The notes: a model not told the origin generated them from the letters alone. Shown: positions 40,696 through 49,709, numbered from the stretch's first letter. The stretch: DNA of 64,000 nt from Streptomyces sp. MP131-18 (GCF_001984575.1 NZ_LZNS01000001.1:5359933-5423932), one strand, 5' to 3'. Made by a program: numbers and translations.

Positions 40696-41793
40696 TCAGG
40701 GCCGGCCCGGGGCGCGGGCTCCGTCCGGAAGAGCCGGGAGCGGGCGCACCGAGTCGCGGATGACCAGGCGGGTGCCGAGCAGGACGTGCTTGGCCGTGCC
40801 TGGCCTCTCGCTCTCCAGCGCCAGCCGTACGGCGGTGCGCCCCAACTCCTTGTGCTGGACGTGAACGGTGGTCAGGTCGATGTCCGCGGCCGGCGGCAGG
40901 TCGTCGAACCCGGCCAGCGAGATGTCGTCGGGAACGCGCAGCCCCTCCTCGCGCAGTGCCTGCCGGGCGCCGGCGGCGATCAGGTCGTTGCTGGCGAAGA
41001 CGGCGGTGAAGTCCCTGGGCCCGCTGTCGAGCCGCCGTCGCATCATGCGGTGGCCCTCGTGCCGTTCCATCGTTCCCTCGATCTCCAGGCCGGGGTCGTG
41101 CGGCAGCCCGTGCGCGGCAAGTGCCGCGCGGTAGCCGGCGAGCCGGCTCTCGGGCGTGCTGTACCCGTCCCGGCGGCCGAGGAACAGAATGCGGGTGTGG
41201 CCCGCCGCGATCAGGTGGCTGGTGATGGCGTGGGCGCCGCCGGTGTTGTCGTACTCCACGACGATGGCCGGTACGTCGGGCCCCAGCGAGGGGCGGCCGC
41301 ACAGCACCAGGTGGGAACCGGCCAGGGCCAGCGCGCGGGCGTATCCCGCCATGCGTTCGCGGTAGGCGTCGTCGGCGCTGATGTTCCCCACCAGGACGAC
41401 GGCTTCGGCGTGCTGTTCGCGCATCAGGCGGATGATGGCCAGCTCCCGCTCGGGGTCGCCGTCGCTGGTGCCGACGAGGCACAGCCTGCCTTCGCGCGCG
41501 GCCTGGTCCTGAACGCCCTGGGCGACATGGGCGTAGTGCGGGGAGGTCACGGAGTTGACCACGATGGCCACGCTTCTGGGCTGCACGCCCGCGAGGCCGC
41601 GGGCGTGGGCGTTGGCCACGTAGTCGAGCTCGCGGACGGCGCGCATCACCTTGTGCCGCGTGACGGGGGCGCTGGGGTACGTGCCGGAAAGAATCCTGGA
41701 GACGGTCGCGACCGAGACACCTGCGTGCCGGGCGACGTCGCGGATCGTCGTGGGACGGTCGCGCCCGTCTTCGGACGTGGGCCGACGCGCCAT
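40696..41793 (-). CDS. LacI family transcriptional regulator
   Basis: A 365-aa repressor: N-terminal LacI HTH (TTIRDVARHAGVSVATVSRILSGTYPSAPVT), hinge helix, and a periplasmic-binding-protein-like sensor ending AGFDDLPPAADIDLTTVHVQ. It is divergent from the secreted rhamnogalacturonan lyase gene and probably responds to a pectin-derived sugar. Two LacI-type sites lie in the 491-base gap: 41818-41830 close to its own start, and 41964-41974 toward the lyase; a similar site lies before the sugar transporter operon at 58140. Shared control is inference from site similarity. Confidence 0.91.
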   Translation of the reverse strand: MARRPTSEDGRDRPTTIRDVARHAGVSVATVSRILSGTYPSAPVTRHKVMRAVRELDYVANAHARGLAGVQPRSVAIVVNSVTSPHYAHVAQGVQDQAAREGRLCLVGTSDGDPERELAIIRLMREQHAEAVVLVGNISADDAYRERMAGYARALALAGSHLVLCGRPSLGPDVPAIVVEYDNTGGAHAITSHLIAAGHTRILFLGRRDGYSTPESRLAGYRAALAAHGLPHDPGLEIEGTMERHEGHRMMRRRLDSGPRDFTAVFASNDLIAAGARQALREEGLRVPDDISLAGFDDLPPAADIDLTTVHVQHKELGRTAVRLALESERPGTAKHVLLGTRLVIRDSVRPLPALPDGARAPGRP

Positions 41794-41817
41794 CCGGCCT
41801 CCTTGAATACATCGATG

Positions 41818-41830
41818 TGTAACCGCTTCA
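41818..41830. promoter_or_regulatory. LacI-type site near lacI-like gene start
   Basis: TGTAACCGCTTCA, an imperfect palindrome about 25 bases before the LacI gene. The core GTAACCGCTT recurs at 58141-58150 before the sugar transport operon. Probable autoregulatory site. Confidence 0.55.
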
Positions 41831-41963
41831 ACCGATGATCGTGGAAGGGTGGCACCCCGTCAATCTTCCGACTGCCCTTGAAACGCAAGGGATTTTGGAC
41901 GTCCGGGCAACGCTGCGCGAAGTCTTGACGACCCTCCGGGTGCGTGCTTCGATCCTCGTTGTG

Positions 41964-41974
41964 TAAACGGTTTA
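41964..41974. promoter_or_regulatory. LacI-type operator upstream of rhamnogalacturonan lyase
   Basis: TAAACGGTTTA, an 11-bp palindrome with a central base, within TTGTGTAAACGGTTTAAC. This is a standard LacI-family operator form. It lies 311 bases before the lyase start, so a long 5' leader (about 41975-42284) is likely; that leader is G/C-rich, has small hairpins such as CCCTTCCCGAAGGGAG, and matches no riboswitch I recognise. Confidence 0.65.
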
Positions 41975-42284
41975 ACTCTCTCGTTCAGCCCGCGCTGATG
42001 CTCCGCGCCCCTTCCCGAAGGGAGCGGGGTCCCCCCACAGCGATGGAGTTCTCAAGAGCCTTGCGACGCCGGACCCCGCTCCGCCCTGGGGCGCGATCAC
42101 CTACGGCAACCGGGAGAGCCAGCACGCCGGCCGGTCGGCCCGTCCGCACGGGCGGGCCCGTCGGCGGACGGGACGGGGCAGCGCTGCCGGGTCGCTCGCG
42201 GGCCGGATCGACAGCGGGTGGCCCGGCCGCGCCGTTCCCGTCGTCTCTCACACGCAATACGCGGAAGAAGACGAGGAGGTCTTC

Positions 42285-44180
42285 ATGCAAGGCATACACC
42301 GGTGGCGCTCCGGACGACGGGTGACCACCATGTCCGCCGCTCTGGCCGCGGGCACGGCACTGACCGTCGGGCTCACGACGATGGGCAACGCCTCGCCCGC
42401 CCCCACCCCCTCGCCCGCGCCCACGGCGGGCGGGGCGGTGGCCGCGGCGGCACGTCCGATGGAAAACCTGGGGCGCGGCGTCGTGGCCGTGCGCTCCAGC
42501 GACACGGATGTCCTGGTCTCCTGGCGGCTGCTCGGCCTCGACCCGGAGGGCATCGGGTTCCACGTGTACCGGTCCGCCGACGGCGGCGAGTTCACGCGGA
42601 TCAACGACGAGGTCCTGACAGGAGGCACCAACTACGTCGACTCCGGGGCCGACTTGGGCCAGGAGAACAGTTACCGGGTGGCACCGGTGGTCGACGGCGA
42701 GGAGCAGGAGCCGAGCGAGCCGTTCACGCTGACCGCGGATCACGCCGAAGAGCCGGTCGTCCGTGTTCCGTTGCGCGAGGGCGGCACGGTGAAGTTCGCC
42801 TGGGTCGGCGACCTCGACGGGGACGGCGCGTACGACTACGTGATCGACCGGCAGGGCACCACCCAGGCGCTGGAGGCGTACACCAGCGAAGGTGAGTTCC
42901 TCTGGGAGGTCGACATGGGGCCGAACAGCCGGGACCAGAACAACATCGAGGGCGGGTCGGCCACGATCAACGTGGGGCACAACGACGGCGTCACCGTCTA
43001 CGACTTCGACAGCGACGGCAGGGCGGAGGTCGCCGTGCGGGTCGCCGACGGCGTCACGTTCGGCGACGGCGCCGTGCACAGCGAGTCCGACGACACGCAC
43101 CAGTCCATCGCCATCCTCGACGGCGAGACCGGCGCGGCCCGCGCCACGGCCCCGGTGCCGACCGACTACATCGACGACGGGCCGATGTACGCGCGGTTCG
43201 GCGCCGGCCACCTCGACGGCACCACGCCGAGCCTCGTGTCCTACCTCAAGAACCGGCAGGACGGCGGGGCGTTCAACCTCATGATCGCCGCCTGGCAGTT
43301 CGACGGCACGGAGCTGACCCAGCAGTGGAAGTGGCTGCGCGGGGGGCAGAACGCGCCGGACGGGCACAACACCCGCGTCATCGACGTCGACGGCGACGGC
43401 GCGGACGAGGTGGTGGAGATCGGGTTCGTCCTCAACGGCGATGGCACGCTGCGCTATTCGCTGGCGGACCACGGCATCGTGCACGGCGACCGCTTCCACA
43501 TCACGGACATCGACCCCGACCGCCCGGGCCTGGAAGGCTACGGCGTGCAGCAGGACAACCCCAGCGGCCTGCGCGAGTACTACTACGACGCCGCGAGCGG
43601 CGAGATGATCTGGCAGCACATCGAGGACGGCGTCGGCGACGTCGGCCGGGGCATGGTCGGCGACGTCGACCCGCGCTTCCCCGGCATGGAGGTCTGGTCG
43701 TTCTCCGGCCTGTACAACGCGGCCACCAACGAGCTCACCGAGCCGGACACTTCGCTCAGGCCGTGGCCGCACCTGAACTTGCAGTGGGACGGCGACCTCA
43801 CCACCGAGATGCTGAACGACGGCAAGTTCGAGCAGTGGGACCCGGAGAATCCGACCCCGAGCGGCAGCCTGCCGCGGCTGCTCAGCACTTGGAACTACGG
43901 TGCGGTGAACGCCAGTCAGGGCATCAACCCCGTCGTCTACGGCGACATCCTGGGCGACTGGCGCGAGGAGGCCGTCTACACCAACGCGGCATCCGACGAG
44001 CTGATCATCTTCACCACCGACCAGCCCACGGACACGAGGCTGTACACCCTGGCGCACAATCCGGCCTACCGGAACGCCATGACGTTCAAGGGGTACATGC
44101 AGTCGCACCATCCCGACTACTTCATCGGCGACGGCATGGCCCAGCCGACCCGGCCGGACATCACCTACGCGGGCGGCTGA
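42285..44180 (+). CDS. PL11 rhamnogalacturonan lyase, secreted
   Basis: A 631-aa secreted polysaccharide lyase. The signal region runs to about residue 38 (VTTMSAALAAGTALTVGLTT). After an Ala/Pro linker comes an N-terminal beta domain (MENLGRGVVAVRSSDTDVLVSWRLLG) and an eight-bladed propeller with family PL11 motifs and Ca-binding loops: DLDGDGAYDYVIDRQG, DFDSDGRAEVAVRVADG, DVDGDGADEVVEIG, and GDILGDWREEAVY. It cleaves rhamnogalacturonan I backbones outside the cell. RBS AAGACGAGGAGG lies about 8 bases before the ATG. Divergent LacI gene and palindrome predict sugar-induced expression. Confidence 0.93.
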   Translation: MQGIHRWRSGRRVTTMSAALAAGTALTVGLTTMGNASPAPTPSPAPTAGGAVAAAARPMENLGRGVVAVRSSDTDVLVSWRLLGLDPEGIGFHVYRSADGGEFTRINDEVLTGGTNYVDSGADLGQENSYRVAPVVDGEEQEPSEPFTLTADHAEEPVVRVPLREGGTVKFAWVGDLDGDGAYDYVIDRQGTTQALEAYTSEGEFLWEVDMGPNSRDQNNIEGGSATINVGHNDGVTVYDFDSDGRAEVAVRVADGVTFGDGAVHSESDDTHQSIAILDGETGAARATAPVPTDYIDDGPMYARFGAGHLDGTTPSLVSYLKNRQDGGAFNLMIAAWQFDGTELTQQWKWLRGGQNAPDGHNTRVIDVDGDGADEVVEIGFVLNGDGTLRYSLADHGIVHGDRFHITDIDPDRPGLEGYGVQQDNPSGLREYYYDAASGEMIWQHIEDGVGDVGRGMVGDVDPRFPGMEVWSFSGLYNAATNELTEPDTSLRPWPHLNLQWDGDLTTEMLNDGKFEQWDPENPTPSGSLPRLLSTWNYGAVNASQGINPVVYGDILGDWREEAVYTNAASDELIIFTTDQPTDTRLYTLAHNPAYRNAMTFKGYMQSHHPDYFIGDGMAQPTRPDITYAGG

Positions 44181-44256
44181 ACGAAAGGCTGAACGGCCGG
44201 GGTGACGCCGGGAGTACGGTCTGCCCTCGGCGCCCGGCAGCCCTTAGGGTGGACGG

Positions 44257-44607
44257 GTGCCACTCGTCGAGATCACCTACGCCCCGCACATCGGCGAACC
44301 CGTGCTCCGCGCCCTCGCGTCGGTGCTTCCGCACCTGGTGTCCGAAGCAGTGGAGTGTCCGGAGGAGCCCTATGACGGGGATCTGCGGCCGGGCGATGTG
44401 AGCTTGCGGTTCCGGCCGTTGGGGCCCCTCGACCGTGGCGGCCTCGACCTCGTGATCGAGGTGCGGTCCAAGTGGTTCGAGAGCAGGGCGGCCAACCGCC
44501 AGCAGCGGACGGACCTGTTGTACGAGAGCATCAGCGCCGCCACCGGACTCCGCGACATCGGCGTCTACCTCTCGCTCCCGGTGGCCGCCTGGTCGCAGGG
44601 CGACTGA
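44257..44607 (+). CDS. Tautomerase-like protein with N-terminal Pro
   Basis: A 116-aa protein that starts GTG-CCA, so after Met removal the N-terminus is Pro-Leu-Val-Glu-Ile, the mark of the 4-oxalocrotonate tautomerase superfamily in which Pro1 is the catalytic base. The rest fits a beta-alpha-beta repeat: VLRALASVLPHLVSEAVECP, LDLVIEVRSKWFESRAANRQQ, and IGVYLSLPVAAW. Substrate unknown. It is followed by a strong bidirectional terminator. Confidence 0.62.
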   Translation: MPLVEITYAPHIGEPVLRALASVLPHLVSEAVECPEEPYDGDLRPGDVSLRFRPLGPLDRGGLDLVIEVRSKWFESRAANRQQRTDLLYESISAATGLRDIGVYLSLPVAAWSQGD

Positions 44608-44626
44608 GCGAGGCGAACGGCGCGGG

Positions 44627-44663
44627 CCAGGGCGGACCACGGCACAGCCGTGGTCCGCCCTGG
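44627..44663. terminator. Bidirectional terminator, 17-bp perfect stem
   Basis: CCAGGGCGGACCACGGC (44627-44643) pairs perfectly with 44647-44663 across a 3-base loop, between the convergent tautomerase-like and DUF1062 genes. Confidence 0.8.
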
Positions 44664-44690
44664 CGGGGAGCGGCGCAACGACGCCAGGAC

Positions 44691-45251
44691 CTACTGGACC
44701 GGCCCGACCAGGAAGAACGAGAAATCCTCCTTCGTCCTGCGGTTCAGCGGGATGTCTGTCTTGACCCGGTCGGCGATCTCGTTGCGGCTGATGCCCAGTC
44801 CCCGAGCGATGAGCCGTTCGGGACGTACCGGCACGGGATCGTCGAAGGCGACCGTGATCCGAAGGGGCCACGGGTCCTCGGGAACGGGAGACGCGTGGAG
44901 TTCCCAGCACCCGTTCCAATCGAGCGCGAACCGGTTGCGCCGGGCGATCAGCGGGTCGAGAAGGGTATCCACGACCAGGGAAGGCGAGTTGTCCGAGTAA
45001 CCGGCCAGCAGGACGGCCGGCAGTGAACGGACCGGGACGCGATCGTGGACGGTGAGCTTGCCGGTCCGGTCACACGAAACGCAGTTGGCCAGGAGCCAGA
45101 CGTCGAGACGTTTGCCGTTGGCGTTGACGCGGAACCTGCCGTTGCCGAGGGTGGCGCGGCCGGAAGGGCAGGCCACGCACCGGAGGGCGAGCAGGGGCAG
45201 GCGGGTGCGCCGCACGGCCCAGGGCAGCACGGTATGAGGATGTGAGGACAT
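44691..45251 (-). CDS. DUF1062 domain-containing protein
   Basis: A 186-aa protein matching DUF1062: VLPWAVRRTRLPLLALRCVAC, GNGRFRVNANGKRLDVWLLANCVSCDRTGKLTVHDRVPVR, and a C-terminal GISRNEIADRVKTDIPLNRRTKEDFSFFL. Two Cys pairs at the N-terminus suggest a zinc ribbon. The family's role is unknown. ATG at 45251. It stands alone between a terminator and a 270-base gap. Confidence 0.85.
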   Translation of the reverse strand: MSSHPHTVLPWAVRRTRLPLLALRCVACPSGRATLGNGRFRVNANGKRLDVWLLANCVSCDRTGKLTVHDRVPVRSLPAVLLAGYSDNSPSLVVDTLLDPLIARRNRFALDWNGCWELHASPVPEDPWPLRITVAFDDPVPVRPERLIARGLGISRNEIADRVKTDIPLNRRTKEDFSFFLVGPVQ

Positions 45252-45522
45252 GAGCTCTCTGAAGACCTGACGAAGGCATGGAAAACAGAGCCGACGGCGT
45301 CGTCGGCGACCAATGCGCTGGGAAGCGTCAGATCTGCGGAGCGGGCGGCGTCATGCGCGCGAAGTCCTCACGTAGGGGAGAGCCCAGGCTAGGCGACCGC
45401 CATCCAGCAGGTCCATCCGTTTCTCGACCGCCGTCAGTGTCGGGCGATTCCCATTAAAATGGACGAACCGGCCGCGATCTGTGCCGTACGAGGTCGGGCG
45501 GCCCGTTCCGGAAAGGGTGAGG

Positions 45523-45900
45523 ATGATGGCCGGAGAGATCACCTACCGCAGGGTCTACGAGGAGACTTCCGCCGAGGACGGCAGGCGGATACTCGTCGAC
45601 CGGGTCTGGCCCCGGGGCATACGCAAGGCGGACGCGCACCTCGACGAGTGGCTGCGGGACGTCGCACCCTCGACGGAGCTGCGCAAGTGGTACGGGCACA
45701 CCCCCGGCCGTTACGCCGAGTTCCGGCGCCGCTACCTCGCGGAGCTGCACGATGCCGGGCACCGGCAGGCGGCCGAGCATCTGCGCGACCTGGCGGGTCA
45801 CGCCAGGCTGACGCTCCTGACCGCCAGCAAGGACGTCGACCACAGCCAGGCGGCCGTTCTGGCGGATTGGCTGACCGGCAGCCGCTCCGCCGGCTCCTGA
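45523..45900 (+). CDS. DUF488 family protein (YeaO-like)
   Basis: A 125-aa protein with the DUF488 pattern: ITYRRVYEETSAEDGRRILVDRVWPRGIRK, LDEWLRDVAPSTELRKWYGH, RYLAELHD, and the C-terminal LTLLTASKDVDHSQAAVLADWL. Related to E. coli YeaO; the function is not established. ATG at 45523 or 45526, with GGGTGAGG directly upstream; the frame from 45481 lacks family similarity. Confidence 0.84.
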   Translation: MMAGEITYRRVYEETSAEDGRRILVDRVWPRGIRKADAHLDEWLRDVAPSTELRKWYGHTPGRYAEFRRRYLAELHDAGHRQAAEHLRDLAGHARLTLLTASKDVDHSQAAVLADWLTGSRSAGS

Positions 45901-45965
45901 CCCCGTCGGCTCCTGACCCCGCCGCGTCCGGCGGCCTGCCGGAGCCCCGCGGAGCCTGGTCACCA

Positions 45966-46550
45966 TCACGTTCCGGCCGGGGGGAGTGGCGTGTGGGCGG
46001 CCTCCGGGGGGAGGCTGTCGAGCATGAGTGCGAGATAGCGGGACCAGCCCCGGCCGGCGTGACCGGCGCTGGCCACGAGCATGGTGACCAGGCAGGGGAA
46101 GTCGTCCGGCGTGAGGTCGGCCCGCACCGCGCCGGCTTGCCGGGCCCGGGCCAGGATGTCGGCCAGGGGCTTCAGGTGGCGGGTCATGATGTCGGCGGCC
46201 CGGGTGCCACCGCTGATCAGCGCAAGTATTCCCGGGTGCTCGACCACCGCGGCGGTGGTCTCCGTCAACACGGTCACCAGCGCGCGATGCGGGTCTGGGT
46301 CGGCGGCGGCCCGTAGCAGCACCGGCTCCACCCGCTCGGCGAAGTAGTCCTCCAGCACCGCCGCCAACAGGTCGTCCTTGGTGGGGAAGTGCCGGAACAG
46401 CGTGCGCGCGTTGACCTGTGCCCGCCGGGCGATCTGCTCCAGGGGGACGTCATCGCCCAGTTCTTCCACGGCCGCGCGGGCCGCGGTCACGATGGCGGCC
46501 CGGTTGCGCCGGGCGTCCGCCCGCACGTGCCCGTTCCTGCTCTCCGTCAC
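45966..46550 (-). CDS. TetR family transcriptional regulator
   Basis: A 194-aa TetR protein: DNA-binding domain NRAAIVTAARAAVEELGDDVPLEQIARRAQVNARTLFRHFPTKDDLL and a TetR_C ligand domain (SbtR-like) with IMTRHLKPLADILARARQAGAVRADLTPDDFPCL. It is divergent from the luciferase-like gene, 65 bases apart, with a 26-bp inverted repeat in the gap. Confidence 0.92.
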   Translation of the reverse strand: MTESRNGHVRADARRNRAAIVTAARAAVEELGDDVPLEQIARRAQVNARTLFRHFPTKDDLLAAVLEDYFAERVEPVLLRAAADPDPHRALVTVLTETTAAVVEHPGILALISGGTRAADIMTRHLKPLADILARARQAGAVRADLTPDDFPCLVTMLVASAGHAGRGWSRYLALMLDSLPPEAAHTPLPPAGT

Positions 46551-46574
46551 CGTGTCACGCTAGCACCCCCGCCG

Positions 46575-46600
46575 ATAAGTGTCATAGCTCTGGCACTTAT
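46575..46600. promoter_or_regulatory. TetR operator in divergent promoter
   Basis: Inverted repeat ATAAGTG (46575-46581) / CACTTAT (46594-46600), centre 46587, between the TetR and luciferase-like genes. Size and position fit a TetR-dimer site that controls both genes. Confidence 0.72.
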
Positions 46601-46615
46601 GGCATGCTCGGGGGC

Positions 46616-47494
46616 ATGGATCACGGCATCGTCACCTTTCTCACCGACTACGGCATCGACCCCGTCCAGCTGGGGCAAGCGGTGGAGGAGCGCGGGTTCG
46701 GCTCGCTGTTTCTCGCCGAGCACACGCACATCCCGGCCAGCCGCCTGACCCCGTGGCCGGTGGGCGCGCCGGAGCCGCAGCCGCTGCCGCGCCACTACGC
46801 GCACACCTTCGACCCGCTGGCCGCGCTGGCCGCGATCGCGGCCACGACCCAGCGCATCCGGCTCGGGACCGGGGTGGCGCTGGTCAACCAGCACCACCCC
46901 ATCACCCTGGCCAAGCAGGTCGCGAGCGTGGACAGGATCTCCCGCGGGCGGTTCGAGCTGGGCGTCGGCCCGGGCTGGAACGCCGAGGAGATGGCCAACC
47001 ACGGCGTCGACCCCGCACGGCCGCTGGCGCGGATGCTGGAACACGTCGCGGCCATGAAGAAGATATGGGCCGAAGAAGAGCCGGAGTTCCACGGCGAGTT
47101 CGTCGACTTCGACCCGATCTGGTCCTGGCCCAAGCCCGCGCGCCGTCCGCCGGTGCTCATCGGGGGCGTCGGGCCGACCGTGCTGGACCGCGTGCTCAGC
47201 CACGGCGACGGCTGGCTACCGCTGCCCCTGTTCACGGCCGGACAGCTCGGCGAGCGCATCGCCACGCTGCGCAGGCGGGCCGCGGACGCCGGTCGCACGG
47301 TGAACGTCACCCTGTACGGCGGCAGCCCGGACGCTCTCGAGTCCTATCAGGAGGCCGGGGTGGACCGAGTCCTGTTCGAACTGCCCGACCACGAAAACCC
47401 CGACGACATCCTGCGCGAACTCGACCGCCTGGCCGGCTTCCGCCCCGCCAAGGGCCCCGCAAAGCCGTCGGGTGATCTCGTGGGCGCGGAGTGA
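46616..47494 (+). CDS. Luciferase-like F420-dependent oxidoreductase (TIGR03619-type)
   Basis: A 292-aa LLM protein: GIDPVQLGQAVEERGFGSLFLAEHTHIPASR, RIRLGTGVALVNQHHPITLAKQVASVDRISRGRFELGVGPGWN, RPPVLIGGVG. This matches the actinobacterial F420-dependent subgroup. The ATG at 46616 lies just after the putative TetR operator, so TetR likely represses it. Substrate unknown; such pairs often respond to xenobiotics. Confidence 0.88.
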   Translation: MDHGIVTFLTDYGIDPVQLGQAVEERGFGSLFLAEHTHIPASRLTPWPVGAPEPQPLPRHYAHTFDPLAALAAIAATTQRIRLGTGVALVNQHHPITLAKQVASVDRISRGRFELGVGPGWNAEEMANHGVDPARPLARMLEHVAAMKKIWAEEEPEFHGEFVDFDPIWSWPKPARRPPVLIGGVGPTVLDRVLSHGDGWLPLPLFTAGQLGERIATLRRRAADAGRTVNVTLYGGSPDALESYQEAGVDRVLFELPDHENPDDILRELDRLAGFRPAKGPAKPSGDLVGAE

Positions 47495-47838
47495 GAACGT
47501 CACGCGCGTGACGGCGCGGCGCGGCGGCGCCGGCTGCCGGAGAGCGCGAGGGGGAGCTGCCGGGGAACCGTCCGGGAAGCAACGAGGAAGGCCTTGTCGC
47601 GGAAGCCACCGTGGCCACCGCGACGCGCGCGCTCTCAGGTCTCCGCACGGGACTACCCTCCGACCCCTCCGGGCCACCGACGGGTGACGATCACGCCATG
47701 GTGGCCGTGCCTGCCGGGACAAGGGAGGTGCCCGTCGGGCCCCTTGCTCACGCGGGCTCCGCTGGTACTGCCCCGGCCGGGCGGACTCCGCGGGCGCGCC
47801 CGCAGAGTCCGCCCGGCCCGAACCGTGCCGGGGTGGAG
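47495..47838. other. Gap between luciferase-like gene and ABC permease
   Basis: 344 bases between convergent genes. It contains a large hairpin at its right end and otherwise G/C-rich DNA with no frame having both a start signal and a recognisable protein pattern. Confidence 0.5.
47775..47818. terminator. Terminator of ABC operon
   Basis: Arms GGCCGGGCGGACTC (47775-47788) and GAGTCCGCCCGGCC (47805-47818) pair perfectly, and the inner part (GCGGGC/GCCCGC) pairs further. It lies 20 bases after the ABC permease stop codon. Confidence 0.78.
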
Positions 47839-48621
47839 TCAGCGCTTGGTGGTGCTGTTGAACAGGGAGCGCGACCATACGTAGCCGACCAGGGCGATGC
47901 CGGCGCACCAGGCGAGCGCGATCCAGGCGCTGTTGCCGATCTCCGAGCCGGAGAGCAGGCCGCGCAGCGTCTCGGTCATCGGCGTGAACGGCTGGTTCTC
48001 GGCGAACCAGCGCAGGCCCGGCGACATCGAATCGGCCGGCACGAACGCGGAGCCGAGGAACGGCAGGAACTGGACCAGCAGCGGCTTGTTGCTGGCGGAC
48101 TCGACGGTCTTGGATATCATGCCCAGCGCCGCCGACAGCCAGGTCACCGCGAACGCGATGGTCGCCAGGAGGCCGGCCGCGGCCAGCCACTCCAACGGGT
48201 TCGCGTCCGACCGGAAGCCGACGGCGAGCGCGACGCCCACGACCAGGACGAGGCACACCATCGTCTGGATGACGCTGCCGATCACATGCCCCGTCATGAA
48301 CGACGAGCGCGTGATGTTCATGGTGCGGAAGCGGTTGATGATGCCCTCGGTCATGTCGGAACAGACCGCGATCGAGGTCGACATCGAGCCGGCGGCGACC
48401 CCCATGATGATGACCCCGGGCGTCAGATAGTCCAGGTAGGCGTCCCGGCCGCCGCCCATGCCGGCGCCGAGCGAGTCCCCGAAGGCGTACACGAACAGGA
48501 GCAGCATCAGGATCGGCATCATGGCGCTGCCGAATCCCACGGCCGGATAGCGGATCGCGTGCTTCAGGTTGCGCCGCAGCATCGTCATCGAGTCGTGCAC
48601 GGCGTAGGTGAGGGTGCTCAT
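47839..48621 (-). CDS. ABC-2 type transporter permease (DrrB-like)
   Basis: A 260-aa membrane protein with six hydrophobic segments: PILMLLLFVYAFG, YLTPGVIIMGVAAGSMSTSIAV, VIGSVIQTMVCLVLVVGVALAV, GLLATIAFAVTWLSAALGM and a last pair. It has the ABC-2 permease motifs around GIINRFRTMNITRSSF and FVPADSMSPGLRWFAENQPFTPMTETLRGL, as in daunorubicin-type exporters. It forms an efflux pump with the ATPase just upstream (ATGA overlap). Confidence 0.92.
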   Translation of the reverse strand: MSTLTYAVHDSMTMLRRNLKHAIRYPAVGFGSAMMPILMLLLFVYAFGDSLGAGMGGGRDAYLDYLTPGVIIMGVAAGSMSTSIAVCSDMTEGIINRFRTMNITRSSFMTGHVIGSVIQTMVCLVLVVGVALAVGFRSDANPLEWLAAAGLLATIAFAVTWLSAALGMISKTVESASNKPLLVQFLPFLGSAFVPADSMSPGLRWFAENQPFTPMTETLRGLLSGSEIGNSAWIALAWCAGIALVGYVWSRSLFNSTTKR

Positions 48622-49628
48622 CGCAGGGTCTCCTTGACGTGAAGCGGGGTGGCGGCGGCCGTGCCGTCGCCGGTCAGGGCGAGGAACACGTCGTCCAGGT
48701 CGGGGGTGTGCACGGAGAAGTCGGCGGCCCGGACCCCGGCGGCGTCGAGCCGGTCGAGCAGGGCGCGCAGCGCGTCGAGACCGCCGTCGCCCGCCACGCG
48801 CAGGGCCAGGCCCTGGTCGTCCCGGACCGCGCCGGGGAAGGCGGCGGCCGCGCGTTCGTACTCGGCGGGGTCGGTGAACCGCAACCGCACGTGGCTGCCC
48901 GGGATCTGGCCCTTGAGCTCGTCGGCGGTGCCCTCGGCGATGATCCGGCCGCCGTCGAGCACGGCGATCCGGTCGGCCAACTGGTCTGCCTCCTCCAGGT
49001 ATTGGGTGGTGAGGAAGACGGTGGTGCCGCCCGCGACCAGCGAGCGCACCGTGTCCCACATGGTGCGGCGGCTGCGCGGGTCGAGCCCGGTGGTCGGCTC
49101 GTCCAGGAAGATCACCTGCGGGTCGCCGACCAGCGTCATGGCGATGTCGAGCCGGCGCCGCATACCGCCGGAGAAGGTCGCGGCCCGCTTGTGCGCGACG
49201 TCCGCGATGGCGAACCGCTGAAGCAACTCCTCGGTACGGGAGCGCCCTTCACGCTTGCCGAGGCGCAGCAGGTCGGCCATGAGGAGCAGGTTCTCCTCGG
49301 CGGTGAGCAGGTCGTCGAGCGCGGCGAACTGCCCGGTGACCCCGATCGCGGCGCGCACCCCGTCCGGTGACGTGGCGACGTCGTGGCCCGCGACCTGGGC
49401 CTGCCCGCCGTCGGCGGCGATGAGCGTGGACAGGATCTGCACGGTGGTGGTCTTGCCTGCGCCGTTCGGGCCGAGCAGCGCGAAGACCGAACCGGCCGGG
49501 ATGAGCAGGTCGATCCCGTCGAGAACGAGCTTGTCGCCGTACGACTTGCGCAGATCGGCGGTGGAGACGGCGGCCGGCACCGGGCGACCGTCGCCCGGCC
49601 TGGACGTGGGCATGACAGATGAAGGCAT
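48618..49628 (-). CDS. ABC transporter ATP-binding protein (DrrA-like)
   Basis: A 336-aa ATPase: Walker A GPNGAGKTT, Q-loop TGQFAALDDLLT, signature TFSGGMRRRL, Walker B VIFLDEPTTGLDP and the H-loop. A C-terminal extension (PGSHVRLRFTDPAEYERA ... DLDDVFLALTGDG) is typical of DrrA-type drug-efflux ATPases. It powers the ABC-2 permease encoded next. It is third in an operon of ribbon-helix-helix regulator, DUF4097 protein, ATPase, permease that recurs in Streptomyces. Confidence 0.94.
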   Translation of the reverse strand: MPSSVMPTSRPGDGRPVPAAVSTADLRKSYGDKLVLDGIDLLIPAGSVFALLGPNGAGKTTTVQILSTLIAADGGQAQVAGHDVATSPDGVRAAIGVTGQFAALDDLLTAEENLLLMADLLRLGKREGRSRTEELLQRFAIADVAHKRAATFSGGMRRRLDIAMTLVGDPQVIFLDEPTTGLDPRSRRTMWDTVRSLVAGGTTVFLTTQYLEEADQLADRIAVLDGGRIIAEGTADELKGQIPGSHVRLRFTDPAEYERAAAAFPGAVRDDQGLALRVAGDGGLDALRALLDRLDAAGVRAADFSVHTPDLDDVFLALTGDGTAAATPLHVKETLR

Positions 49629-49644
49629 GAGGCCCTCCTGTTCG

Positions 49645-49693
49645 AAGGCTGGAATGGCTGGGATAGCTGGAACGGCTGGAACGGCTGGAACGG
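49645..49693 (-). repeat. GGCTGGAAC(G/T) decamer tandem repeats
   Basis: Five direct copies of a 9-10-base unit (GGCTGGAATG, GCTGGGATA, GCTGGAACG three times) in the 81-base gap between the DUF4097 and ATPase genes. On the mRNA strand this reads CGTTCCAGC repeats just before the ATPase RBS. Possible translational or mRNA-stability effect; may also be simple slippage. Confidence 0.65.
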
Positions 49694-49709
49694 AGTGACA
49701 GGCGGACGC

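Noticed and set aside
41975..42284. Possible riboswitch in the long leader of the rhamnogalacturonan lyase gene
   Set aside because: Small hairpins are present but no conserved riboswitch core was recognised.
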